A stretch of 64,000 nucleotides of DNA, taken from positions 62,001 through 126,000 of the forward strand of contig NZ_JQCD01000024.1 of NCBI RefSeq assembly GCF_001437425.1, read 5' to 3'. Source of the DNA: Weissella minor. GTDB taxonomy: Bacteria; Bacillota; Bacilli; Lactobacillales; Lactobacillaceae. A model generated the notes under the pieces. The model made no database searches. It saw only the letters and a program-made list of their open reading frames with translations, and had not been told where the DNA came from. Made by a program: the position numbers and the translations under genes. This document shows, in pieces, positions 54,902-62,225 of the stretch (its first letter is position 1; each line of letters opens with the position of its first letter).

Positions 54902-55234
54902 ATGCGTGAAGATGAAAAAATTGAACCCGTTAGCTCTGAAGATTTAAACCATAGTGCTGATGAAGCACAGAACGGTCAAGCGCCAGCAGATGATCATATG
55001 GTTGCTGTGCGTGAGCGTATTAATGAGTTGGCTGCTAAAGCTAAGACTGATGCTGGATTGACTGAAGCAGAAACAAAAGAGCGTGCTGAATTACGTGAAG
55101 AATTTTTAGCAAATTTCCGTAAGTCATTCCGTTCACAAGTAGAAATGTTGCAAGTTTATGATGATGATGGCAATGAAGTGACGCCTGAAAAGGTACGCCA
55201 AATTCAGCGTGATAAAGGCCTTCGTGACGATTAA
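54902..55234 (+). CDS. ynzC: DUF896 family protein (YnzC-like)
   Basis: A 110-residue protein whose C-terminal 75 residues match DUF896: INELAAKAKTDAGLTEAE, then LREEFLANFRKSFRSQ and DGNEVTPEKV. Bacillus YnzC is about 77 residues and is encoded in the SOS operon beside lexA; its role is unknown. Here an acidic 33-residue N-terminal extension is added. TAAAGGAGATG precedes the start and an extended -10 (TGT plus TAAAAT, 54863-54871) lies upstream. Divergent from lexA, as in Bacillus, but yneA and yneB are missing. Confidence 0.88.
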   Translation: MREDEKIEPVSSEDLNHSADEAQNGQAPADDHMVAVRERINELAAKAKTDAGLTEAETKERAELREEFLANFRKSFRSQVEMLQVYDDDGNEVTPEKVRQIQRDKGLRDD

Positions 55235-55295
55235 ACTAGTCAAAGAGCCTAAATTTTGATAGCATTGAAATAGAATATAAATATTGGAGTGTAAG

Positions 55296-55520
55296 ATGAG
55301 TACAGGGATTTGGATTTTAATTGTAATTATTGCAGCGATTCTTGGTGCAGTTGGTGGTTTCTTTATGGCACGTCGTACGATGGAGAGTTATTTGAAGAAA
55401 AACCCACCTATTAGTGAGGATATGATGCGTTCAATGATGACATCAATGGGACAAAAGCCTTCACAAAAGAAGTTGAACCAAATGATGGCACAAATGAAAG
55501 CACAATCTAATAATAAGTAA
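55296..55520 (+). CDS. yneF: YneF/UPF0154 membrane protein
   Basis: A 74-residue protein with one N-terminal membrane segment (about 4-24: IWILIVIIAAILGAVGGFFM) and a Met-, Lys- and Gln-rich soluble helix (KNPPISEDMMRSMMTSMGQK). UPF0154 proteins are widespread in Bacilli; the function is unknown. ATG 55296 after TTGGAGTG is chosen over a codon 12 bases upstream. It follows ynzC, as in the lexA-region order of Bacillus, and a terminator follows. Confidence 0.9.
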   Translation: MSTGIWILIVIIAAILGAVGGFFMARRTMESYLKKNPPISEDMMRSMMTSMGQKPSQKKLNQMMAQMKAQSNNK

Positions 55521-55521
55521 T

Positions 55522-55558
55522 AAAAAAACCGGCATGCGCTTAAAGCATGTCGGTTTTT
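55522..55558 (+). terminator. Bidirectional terminator between yneF and plsC
   Basis: AAAAACCGGCATGC, 7-base loop, GCATGTCGGTTTTT (one G-U). Confidence 0.93.
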
Positions 55559-55560
55559 AT

Positions 55561-56205
55561 TTAGTCGTTTTTCTTAGCACTTGGATCGGTGTAGACGAAA
55601 TTTGGATCAATTTCATTATCTAAATCAGCAAATGCTTGTGTTAATTGTTCATCAATTAATGCGGTGTTTTCATCACTTAGTTTCATTTTACGATCGATAC
55701 TAATGGGCTTACCCACGGCAACCGAAATGCGATGACGTTTAAAGGGGTTAAATAACTCGCCAAGACTAAGTGGTCCTTGATACACAACAGGGACCAATGG
55801 GGTTCCGGACATCTTTGCAATGACCACTGAACCACCTTTCATTTTTTGTGAGTGACGTGTTCCAGACGGGAACATGATTAGACTTAAATCGCTTTTCTTT
55901 AGAATGTTGACAGGCGTTTTAATGGCTGAAGGGCCGGGATGTTCACGATCAACAGAAAAGGCATTGGCATGAACCAGAATCCAGCGTAAAATGGGATTCT
56001 TGAAGAGTTCTTTTTTGGCCATAAAAGCAAATTTCTTAGGCCAAGCCATCATCGCAAAATAAAGCATGTCCCATAGTGCACGGTGTGGGCCAACGATGAT
56101 ATAATTTCCTTCGGCCGGTAAGTTTTCTTTACCTTTAACGGTGTAGCTACCATTGAAGAGCCATAAAATTGACGCGACAACGGCTCTTCCAAATGTGTAA
56201 AACAT
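55561..56205 (-). CDS. plsC: 1-acyl-sn-glycerol-3-phosphate acyltransferase
   Basis: A 214-residue membrane-associated acyltransferase that makes phosphatidic acid. The catalytic HX4D motif is His41-R-A-L-W-Asp46, and the substrate motif is FPSGTRHS. A hydrophobic N-terminus (about 5-20) anchors it. AGGAGGTATATT precedes the start on the - strand. Monocistronic and divergent from the tRNA methyltransferase gene. Confidence 0.93.
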   Translation of the reverse strand: MFYTFGRAVVASILWLFNGSYTVKGKENLPAEGNYIIVGPHRALWDMLYFAMMAWPKKFAFMAKKELFKNPILRWILVHANAFSVDREHPGPSAIKTPVNILKKSDLSLIMFPSGTRHSQKMKGGSVVIAKMSGTPLVPVVYQGPLSLGELFNPFKRHRISVAVGKPISIDRKMKLSDENTALIDEQLTQAFADLDNEIDPNFVYTDPSAKKND

Positions 56206-56284
56206 AATATACCTCCTGAATATAACAGTATATTATCCCACAAAGCGCTATTCAATAGCAATACATAGTAAACGGAGACCAAAC

Positions 56285-57049
56285 ATGGACGTACAATTAA
56301 AGCCTGGTGAACGCATTGATATGCTTTACAGTGATCAGGTGCATATTATTCAAAGTAAAGATGTTTTTTCATTTTCATTGGATGCGGTTTTATTAGCTAA
56401 TTTTGCCAATCCGCGTAAAAGTGGACGTGGTTTGACGGTTGACTTAGGGACTGGGAATGGTGCCATTCCATTATTCATGGCCCATAAAGTTCAAGGGAAA
56501 CTACTTGGTGTTGAAATTCAGCCACAATTAGCTGAAATGGCACAACGTTCAGTGGAGATGAATGAGCTGACTGATAAAATTGAAATTTTAAACGCAGACA
56601 TGCGTGATATCTTTGAAACTGTACGTCCGGGAAGTGCGGATACAGTTGTTTCTAATCCACCGTACTTCTCGGTTGATTCCGAAAAAACAGTCATGAAGGA
56701 AGATGAACATTATGCGATTGCGCGTCATGAAATTAAGGCTGACTTGGCTTTGGTAACAAAAACGGCGAATAAATTGCTAAAAAATAAAGCGCATTTCTTT
56801 ATGGTGCATCGCCCTGATCGTTTATTCGAAATTATTGATGCTTTAAGAGCGGCCCATTTGTCACCTAAAAAACTACAATTTGTTTATCCTAAACCTGGAT
56901 CTGAAGCAAACATTGTCCTGATTGATGCGATTAAAGATGGGGATGGGACCGGAGCGCGGATTTTACCGCCAATTATTACGCATAATCCAGATGGTTCTTA
57001 TCGTCAAGAAATTTTAGATATTTATGAAGGTAATCAACAGCATGACTAA
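56285..57049 (+). CDS. tRNA1(Val) adenine-N6 methyltransferase (TrmN6 family)
   Basis: A 254-residue class I methyltransferase. The SAM-binding motif is [11 protein letters not shown] (53-63), and the catalytic motif is NPPY (124-127), which defines N6-adenine methylation. It matches YabB/YfiC-type enzymes that methylate A37 of tRNA1(Val). The GIY-YIG gene follows with an 8-base overlap, the same arrangement as yabB-yazA in Bacillus. AACGGAGAC precedes the start. Confidence 0.9.
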   Translation: MDVQLKPGERIDMLYSDQVHIIQSKDVFSFSLDAVLLANFANPRKSGRGLTVDLGTGNGAIPLFMAHKVQGKLLGVEIQPQLAEMAQRSVEMNELTDKIEILNADMRDIFETVRPGSADTVVSNPPYFSVDSEKTVMKEDEHYAIARHEIKADLALVTKTANKLLKNKAHFFMVHRPDRLFEIIDALRAAHLSPKKLQFVYPKPGSEANIVLIDAIKDGDGTGARILPPIITHNPDGSYRQEILDIYEGNQQHD

Positions 57050-57314
57050 ACCTTACTATATGTATGTTTTGTTAACAGCAGATGGTTATTTTTATGGCGG
57101 TTTTACTGATGATGTTGGCAAACGACTGGCGACACATAATGCTGGAAAGGGCGCTAAATTTACACGGCCTAAAAGTCGACGACCGATGCGTGTTTTGTAT
57201 GCCGAGGCGTTCGAGACAAAAAGTGAAGCGCTAAAGGCAGAAGCGGCCTTTAAAAAGCTGACGAGAATTCAGAAAGAACGCTTTTTACATACGGCAGGTG
57301 TTGATGATTTTTAA
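57042..57314 (+). CDS. GIY-YIG nuclease-superfamily protein (UPF0213, YazA-like)
   Basis: A 90-residue GIY-YIG domain. It opens [20 protein letters not shown] (the motif has drifted to FYGG) and continues with KRLATHN, GAKFTR and [11 protein letters not shown], where the metal-binding Glu is kept. The function of these free-standing domains is unknown. ATG 57042 after GAAGG overlaps the end of the methyltransferase gene, so the two are co-translated. Confidence 0.88.
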   Translation: MTKPYYMYVLLTADGYFYGGFTDDVGKRLATHNAGKGAKFTRPKSRRPMRVLYAEAFETKSEALKAEAAFKKLTRIQKERFLHTAGVDDF

Positions 57315-57316
57315 GC

Positions 57317-57345
57317 TTGCATTTGCATCTGTCTTCCTGTAAAAT
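57317..57345 (+). promoter_or_regulatory. Promoter of rpsB
   Basis: TTGCAT, 17-base spacer, TAAAAT. The mRNA would have a leader of about 115 bases. Confidence 0.65.
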
Positions 57346-57376
57346 GTCTTATTGTTCGTTTAGAACAAAAAATACG

Positions 57377-57440
57377 CACTGATTTCAATAGTTTGGCAGG
57401 TGCCCCAAACGGGTCGTCGAATTACAGGCGAAATCAGGTG
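57377..57440 (+). promoter_or_regulatory. Structured leader of rpsB (possible S2 autoregulatory RNA)
   Basis: CTGATTTC (57379-57386) pairs perfectly with GAAATCAG (57430-57437), extended by CA with TG across one bulge. Inside, GTTTGG (57391-57396) pairs with CCAAAC (57405-57410). The structure ends 25 bases before the ATG, just upstream of TGGAGGAAG. Ribosomal-protein genes are often controlled by such leaders; binding of S2 is inference. Confidence 0.5.
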
Positions 57441-57465
57441 GAAAAACATTTGGAGGAAGATACTC

Positions 57466-58254
57466 ATGGCAGTTATCTCAATGAAGCAATTGCTTGAAGC
57501 TGGTGTACATTTTGGACACCAAACTCGTCGCTGGAACCCTAAGATGAAGGAATATATCTTTACAGAACGTAACGGTATTTACATCATCGATTTGCAAAAG
57601 ACTGTTAAGTTGGTTGATAAGGCATATAACTTTATGCGTGATCAAGCTGCTGACGGCGCAACAGTATTGTTCGTTGGAACTAAGAAGCAAGCGCAAGATG
57701 CAATTGCTGAAGAAGCTACACGTGCAAACCAATACTTTGTTAACCACCGTTGGTTGGGTGGAACTTTGACAAACTGGGAGACAATCCAAAAGCGTGTTTC
57801 ACGTTTGAAGGAATTGCGTGCAATGTCAGAAGATGGTACTTTCGACGTATTGCCAAAGAAGGAAGTTTCATTGTTGATCAAGCAACGTGAAAAGTTGGAG
57901 AAGTTCTTGGGTGGTATCGCTGATATGCCTAAGGTTCCAGACGTAATGTACATTGTTGATCCACATAAGGAACAATTGGCAGTTGAAGAAGCACACAAGT
58001 TGAACATTCCTATCGTGGCTATGGTCGACACAAATGCTGACCCTGACCAAATTGATGTTATCATTCCATCAAACGATGACGCTATTCGTGCCGTTCGCTT
58101 GATTACTGCAAAGATGGCAGATGCTGTTATCGAAGGTAACCAAGGTGAAGACTCAGTTGAAGAAGAATTGACTGCAGTTAGTGCTGAAGAAGAAGGTCGC
58201 GTTGACACAATTGAAGATTTGACTGAAATTGTTGAAGGTAACAAGGAAGTTTAA
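57466..58254 (+). CDS. rpsB: 30S ribosomal protein S2
   Basis: A 262-residue S2 with the family start [20 protein letters not shown] and the coiled-coil insertion (about 95-150). It also carries the later VIVDPHKE-like stretch ([19 protein letters not shown]) and an acidic tail. ATG 57466 after TGGAGGAAG is the family start; the frame is open upstream only across the structured leader. Codon use is strongly biased (AAG, TTG, CGT). A terminator separates it from tsf. Confidence 0.98.
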   Translation: MAVISMKQLLEAGVHFGHQTRRWNPKMKEYIFTERNGIYIIDLQKTVKLVDKAYNFMRDQAADGATVLFVGTKKQAQDAIAEEATRANQYFVNHRWLGGTLTNWETIQKRVSRLKELRAMSEDGTFDVLPKKEVSLLIKQREKLEKFLGGIADMPKVPDVMYIVDPHKEQLAVEEAHKLNIPIVAMVDTNADPDQIDVIIPSNDDAIRAVRLITAKMADAVIEGNQGEDSVEEELTAVSAEEEGRVDTIEDLTEIVEGNKEV

Positions 58255-58260
58255 TCTAAA

Positions 58261-58292
58261 AAAACTACAAGTTTTAAGCTTGTAGTTTTTTT
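58261..58292 (+). terminator. Terminator between rpsB and tsf
   Basis: AAAACTACAAG, 7-base loop, CTTGTAGTTTT and a T run. It may be partly leaky, lowering tsf expression. Confidence 0.88.
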
Positions 58293-58407
58293 GTACACTA
58301 AATTGTTTTAAATAATATGAATATATCCGGATAATAACTAGAAATTTAACGTAATTTCAGTTATACTGAATTAGAAAAAATTATGCATTAAACAAGGAGA
58401 TTAGACA

Positions 58408-59283
58408 ATGGCAATTAAAGCTGCTCAAGTTAAAGAATTACGTGAAATGACTGGTGTTGGAATGATGGACGCCAAGAAAGCTTTGGTAGAAACTGACGGA
58501 GACATGGACAAGGCTGTTGATGTTTTGCGTGAAAAGGGAATGGCTAAGGCTGCTAAGAAGGCTGACGCCGTTGCTGCTGAAGGTATGACATATGTTGCTG
58601 AAGCTGGTAACAAAGCTGCCATTATCGAATTGAACTCACAAACAGACTTCGTGGCTGGAAACAAGGAATTTAATGACTTGCTACACACTGTTGCACAATT
58701 GATTGTGGACAATGAACCAGCTGACGTTGAAGCTGCTTTGGCATTGGACGTTGAAGGTCAATCTTTGAATGAATTGATCATCCACACAACACAAGTTACT
58801 GGTGAAAAGATTACATTGCGTCGTTTCCAAATTGTTGAAAAGCAAGATGGTCAAACATTGGCTGCGTACTCACACATGGGTGGACGTATTTCTTCAATCG
58901 TTTTGCTTGACGGTGCTGATGAAGCAACTGCTAAGGATATTGCAATGCACGTTGCAGCAATCAACCCTAAGTACCTATCAAGCCAAAACGTACCTGCTGA
59001 TGAATTGGCCCACGAAAAGGACGTGTTGATGCACGCTGAAGACCTTGAAGGTAAGCCAGAAAACATCAAGGAAAAGATGGTTGAAGGACGTTTGCACAAG
59101 TACCTTGCTGAAATTTCATTGAACGACCAACCATTCGTTAAGGGTGACGGTAAGGAAACTGTTAGTGCCTTTGTTGAAGCAAAGGGTGGTAAGGTAGTTG
59201 ACTTCGTACGTTACGAAGTTGGTGAAGGAATGGAAAAGGCTGAAAACGACTTCGCTGCCGAAGTTGCTGCACAAATGGGTTAA
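58408..59283 (+). CDS. tsf: Elongation factor Ts
   Basis: A 291-residue guanine-nucleotide exchange factor for EF-Tu. The N-terminal UBA-like domain ([19 protein letters not shown]) and the core motif [10 protein letters not shown], which contacts EF-Tu, are intact. AAGGAGATT precedes the start. The codon use is the most biased in the window, consistent with high expression. pyrH follows 27 bases later. Confidence 0.98.
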   Translation: MAIKAAQVKELREMTGVGMMDAKKALVETDGDMDKAVDVLREKGMAKAAKKADAVAAEGMTYVAEAGNKAAIIELNSQTDFVAGNKEFNDLLHTVAQLIVDNEPADVEAALALDVEGQSLNELIIHTTQVTGEKITLRRFQIVEKQDGQTLAAYSHMGGRISSIVLLDGADEATAKDIAMHVAAINPKYLSSQNVPADELAHEKDVLMHAEDLEGKPENIKEKMVEGRLHKYLAEISLNDQPFVKGDGKETVSAFVEAKGGKVVDFVRYEVGEGMEKAENDFAAEVAAQMG

Positions 59284-59310
59284 TCCGAACTAGTAGAGGA
59301 TAGATAAATT

Positions 59311-60036
59311 ATGGCAAATGTTAAATATAAGCGTATTTTATTAAAGTTGTCTGGGGAAGCGCTAGCTGGTGAACGTGGATTTGGAATTGATCCACAAACA
59401 GTTACAGATGTAGCTGCTGACATTAAAGACGTCTATGAGCTTGGAATTGAAATTGCCATTGTTGTTGGTGGTGGAAACTTGTGGCGTGGTGAAGCTGGAG
59501 CACAAATGGGTATGGAACGTGCCCAAGCTGACTATGTCGGCATGTTAGGAACAACAATGAATGCTTTAGCATTGCAAGATGCTTTAGAATCTGCCGGAGT
59601 TCCAACACGTGTGCAAACTGCGATTGAAATGCGTCAAGTTGCTGAACCTTATGTCCGTCGTAAAGCTGTGCGTCACCTTGAAAAGGGACGTGTTGTGATT
59701 TTTGGTGCTGGAACTGGTTCACCATACTTCTCAACTGACACAACTGCTGCCCTTCGTGCTGCTGAAATTGATGCTGAAGCAATTTTGATGGCTAAGAACG
59801 GTGTAGATGGTGTGTATTCAGCAGATCCTCGTACGAACCCAGATGCAACAATGTTTGAATCGTTGACTCATGCTGATATCCTAGAAAAGGATTTGAAGGT
59901 GATGGATTCAACGGCTTCAACATTGGCACGTGATAATGATATTAACTTAGTTATCTTTAACATGAACACGCAAGGTAACATTAAGCGTGTGGTTGAAGGT
60001 GAAAATGTTGGAACAACTGTGGAGGCTAATCACTAA
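59311..60036 (+). CDS. pyrH: UMP kinase
   Basis: A 241-residue amino-acid-kinase-fold enzyme that phosphorylates UMP. It opens with [17 protein letters not shown], followed by the GGGNLWRGE nucleotide motif and [13 protein letters not shown]. It is the hexameric bacterial type, regulated by GTP and UTP. Its stop overlaps the frr start by one base (TAATG). Confidence 0.98.
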   Translation: MANVKYKRILLKLSGEALAGERGFGIDPQTVTDVAADIKDVYELGIEIAIVVGGGNLWRGEAGAQMGMERAQADYVGMLGTTMNALALQDALESAGVPTRVQTAIEMRQVAEPYVRRKAVRHLEKGRVVIFGAGTGSPYFSTDTTAALRAAEIDAEAILMAKNGVDGVYSADPRTNPDATMFESLTHADILEKDLKVMDSTASTLARDNDINLVIFNMNTQGNIKRVVEGENVGTTVEANH

Positions 60037-60593
60037 TGGCGAATACAATCGTTGATCAAGCCCAAGAAATGATGACAAAGGCAGCTGACTCTTTGCAACG
60101 TGAATTGAGTCAAATCCGTGCGGGTGTTGCTAATCCATCAATTCTTCGTGGTGTAAATGTTGAATATTATGGTGCCGAAACACCATTGAATCAAATTGCT
60201 TCAATTACGGTGCCAGAAGCACGTGTGCTTTTGATTACACCTTTTGATAAGTCAGCCCTAAAAGATATTGAACAAGCTCTTTTTGCAGCTGATTTAGGTT
60301 TAACGCCAGCAAATGATGGTTCAGTGATTCGTCTAGTTATCCCAGCCTTGACTGAAGAAAGCCGTAAAGATTTGGCTAAAGAAGTTAAGGGTGTTGCTGA
60401 AAAGTCAAAAGTGGCTGTGCGTTCAGCCCGTCGTGATGCAATGGATGCTAGCAAGAAAGCTTTAAAAGATGGAGATTTGTCTGAAGATGAAGCCCATCAA
60501 TTAGAAGATGATATTCAAAAGGCAACTGATGCTGCTGTAAAGCAAGTTGATGAAATTGCTGCTGAAAAAGAAAAAGAATTGCTTACAATTTAG
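60036..60593 (+). CDS. frr: Ribosome recycling factor
   Basis: A 185-residue RRF of normal length, which with EF-G splits post-termination ribosomes. The family pieces [16 protein letters not shown], the [13 protein letters not shown] block and [13 protein letters not shown] are present. Translationally coupled to pyrH. A strong terminator ends the tsf-pyrH-frr unit. Confidence 0.98.
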   Translation: MANTIVDQAQEMMTKAADSLQRELSQIRAGVANPSILRGVNVEYYGAETPLNQIASITVPEARVLLITPFDKSALKDIEQALFAADLGLTPANDGSVIRLVIPALTEESRKDLAKEVKGVAEKSKVAVRSARRDAMDASKKALKDGDLSEDEAHQLEDDIQKATDAAVKQVDEIAAEKEKELLTI

Positions 60594-60609
60594 TTTAGTA
60601 ATTTACCGT

Positions 60610-60645
60610 AAAAAGCACACTCAAGCTTTGAGTGTGCTTTTTATT
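60610..60645 (+). terminator. Terminator after frr
   Basis: AAAAAGCACACTCAA, loop GCT, TTGAGTGTGCTTTTT. Confidence 0.93.
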
Positions 60646-60736
60646 TTAAGTTTTGTTATAAAAAATGTGGTAAAATTAAGTAACTAATATACGATTCTCG
60701 TGAGTGTCGTATAAAGAATTAAGTGAGGACTTACGA

Positions 60737-62011
60737 ATGTCTAAAGAATATAAATCTCGTTCCGAGCGTAGAAATGCGGAAAATACAGGAGATGCTACAC
60801 ATAACGATGCATTAGCAGCTGCTAATGCATCAAATGCTAAGCCGAAACGAAAGCGTAAGGTTTGGCATTGGGTGCTCATTGTAATCGCAATCCTAGCCTT
60901 GATTGTTGCAGGAATAGGTAGCGTATTATATGCGAAGTCTAAAAATGCTGCCGACAGTTCATATAAAGCATCTGATATGAAAAAAGCGCGTGATGTCGAT
61001 CAAGTATTGAAGGATGGAAAGCCATTCTCGATTCTTTTGATGGGAACGGATACTGGTGAGTTGGGACGTGACTATAAAGGTCGTACGGACTCAATGATGG
61101 TCGTGACAATTAATCCGAAAGATCGTAAAACAACGATTATGTCAATTCCGCGTGATACGTTAGTGTCAATTCCCGGTTACGAGAACCAATTCCCGCAAAA
61201 AATTAATGCGGCATATGAATTAGGTTCTTCAGCAACGTCAATTCAGACCGTTCAGGACTGGTTGAATGTACCAATTGATTACTATGCCTTAGTTAACATG
61301 GGTGGATTGGAAAAAGTGGTTAACCAATTAGATGGAATTACGGTTAAGTCCCCCTTAACATTTGAATTTAATCCTGATACTGCACATGCTGATCCAGGTA
61401 ATTTGTATTCATTTAAGGAAGGTTCATCTACATTTACCCATACTGGCGAAGATGGCAAGACTGAAACCTTTGATAAAATGGACGGTAAGGCAGCCTTAGC
61501 CTTTTCAAGAATGCGTTATGCTGATCCAAAGGGTGACTATGGTCGTCAAGAACGTCAGCGTATGGTAATGGAAGGAATTCTTGATAAAATTAAGAAGGAT
61601 CCGACACGTGTACTTTCAAGTGGATTTATCGAAGAAGTTGGCAAGTCAACGCAAACTGATTTAACATTTGGCAACGTTATGACCATTGGTCGTAAGTATC
61701 TACCAGCTGCAAGTGAGATTAAATCAGATCATATTCAGGGTGATGGCTATATGCTTGATTCTGGATCAACAGAAGTGGTCTATCGTGATGAACAGCAACG
61801 TGCGACAGATGTGTTGCGTAAGTCATTGGGATTAGATGCGAAGACGGCCGGTAACTTATACGGTGGTGAAGTTTCTGATGATGTTTTGGCCGCTAATGGT
61901 GTGCCAAATTTGGCAGAATCGTCTGAAAAACAAACAAGCAGTGATATGATAGAACAAAGTGATCAAGGCGATGAACAAGAAACTACTGATGACCTTTATG
62001 GTGGTGAATAA
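60737..62011 (+). CDS. LytR-CpsA-Psr (LCP) family wall-polymer ligase
   Basis: A 424-residue membrane-anchored protein: a basic cytoplasmic tail with Asn/Ala repeats (about 1-45), one membrane segment (about 47-67) and an extracellular LCP domain (about 95-300). The catalytic region reads RTDSMMVVTINPKDRKT with SIPRD shortly after; these Arg and Asp residues bind the polyprenyl pyrophosphate. LCP enzymes attach teichoic acids or capsule to peptidoglycan. ATG 60737 follows GTGAGGAC. The C-terminal tail is Ser/Gln/Asp-rich. Confidence 0.92.
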   Translation: MSKEYKSRSERRNAENTGDATHNDALAAANASNAKPKRKRKVWHWVLIVIAILALIVAGIGSVLYAKSKNAADSSYKASDMKKARDVDQVLKDGKPFSILLMGTDTGELGRDYKGRTDSMMVVTINPKDRKTTIMSIPRDTLVSIPGYENQFPQKINAAYELGSSATSIQTVQDWLNVPIDYYALVNMGGLEKVVNQLDGITVKSPLTFEFNPDTAHADPGNLYSFKEGSSTFTHTGEDGKTETFDKMDGKAALAFSRMRYADPKGDYGRQERQRMVMEGILDKIKKDPTRVLSSGFIEEVGKSTQTDLTFGNVMTIGRKYLPAASEIKSDHIQGDGYMLDSGSTEVVYRDEQQRATDVLRKSLGLDAKTAGNLYGGEVSDDVLAANGVPNLAESSEKQTSSDMIEQSDQGDEQETTDDLYGGE

Positions 62012-62020
62012 ATAGATAAA

Positions 62021-62049
62021 GAGAGACGACTTTGCGTTGTCTCTTTTTT
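62021..62049 (+). terminator. Terminator after LCP gene
   Basis: GAGACGAC with GTTGTCTC (one G-U), followed by a T run. Confidence 0.88.
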
Positions 62050-62142
62050 ATATAATGATATATACCAATTTGAAATTCATGTCCAATGAAAGGGCTTTTT
62101 TCAAAAATAAACGCCAATTCATAGGCAGTTCTTCATGAACAC

Positions 62143-62172
62143 TTGACTATACCATTTAACTAGTTGTACAAT
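62143..62172 (+). promoter_or_regulatory. Promoter of glmS
   Basis: TTGACT, 18-base spacer, TACAAT. The leader is about 48 bases, too short and without the conserved core for a glmS ribozyme. Confidence 0.65.
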
Positions 62173-62225
62173 AAGTAAGGTTAATATAAAAAATTAAAAG
62201 CATAAATTTAAAAGGAGTGTAACTC

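Noticed and set aside
57642-58244. 200-codon open frame on the - strand over rpsB
   Set aside because: It is an antisense shadow produced by the strong codon bias of rpsB; similar shadows lie over dnaK and tsf.
62050-62225. Possible glmS ribozyme before glmS
   Set aside because: The leader after the predicted promoter is about 48 bases and the conserved ribozyme core and its G-rich 3' segment are not seen; regulation must be by another means.
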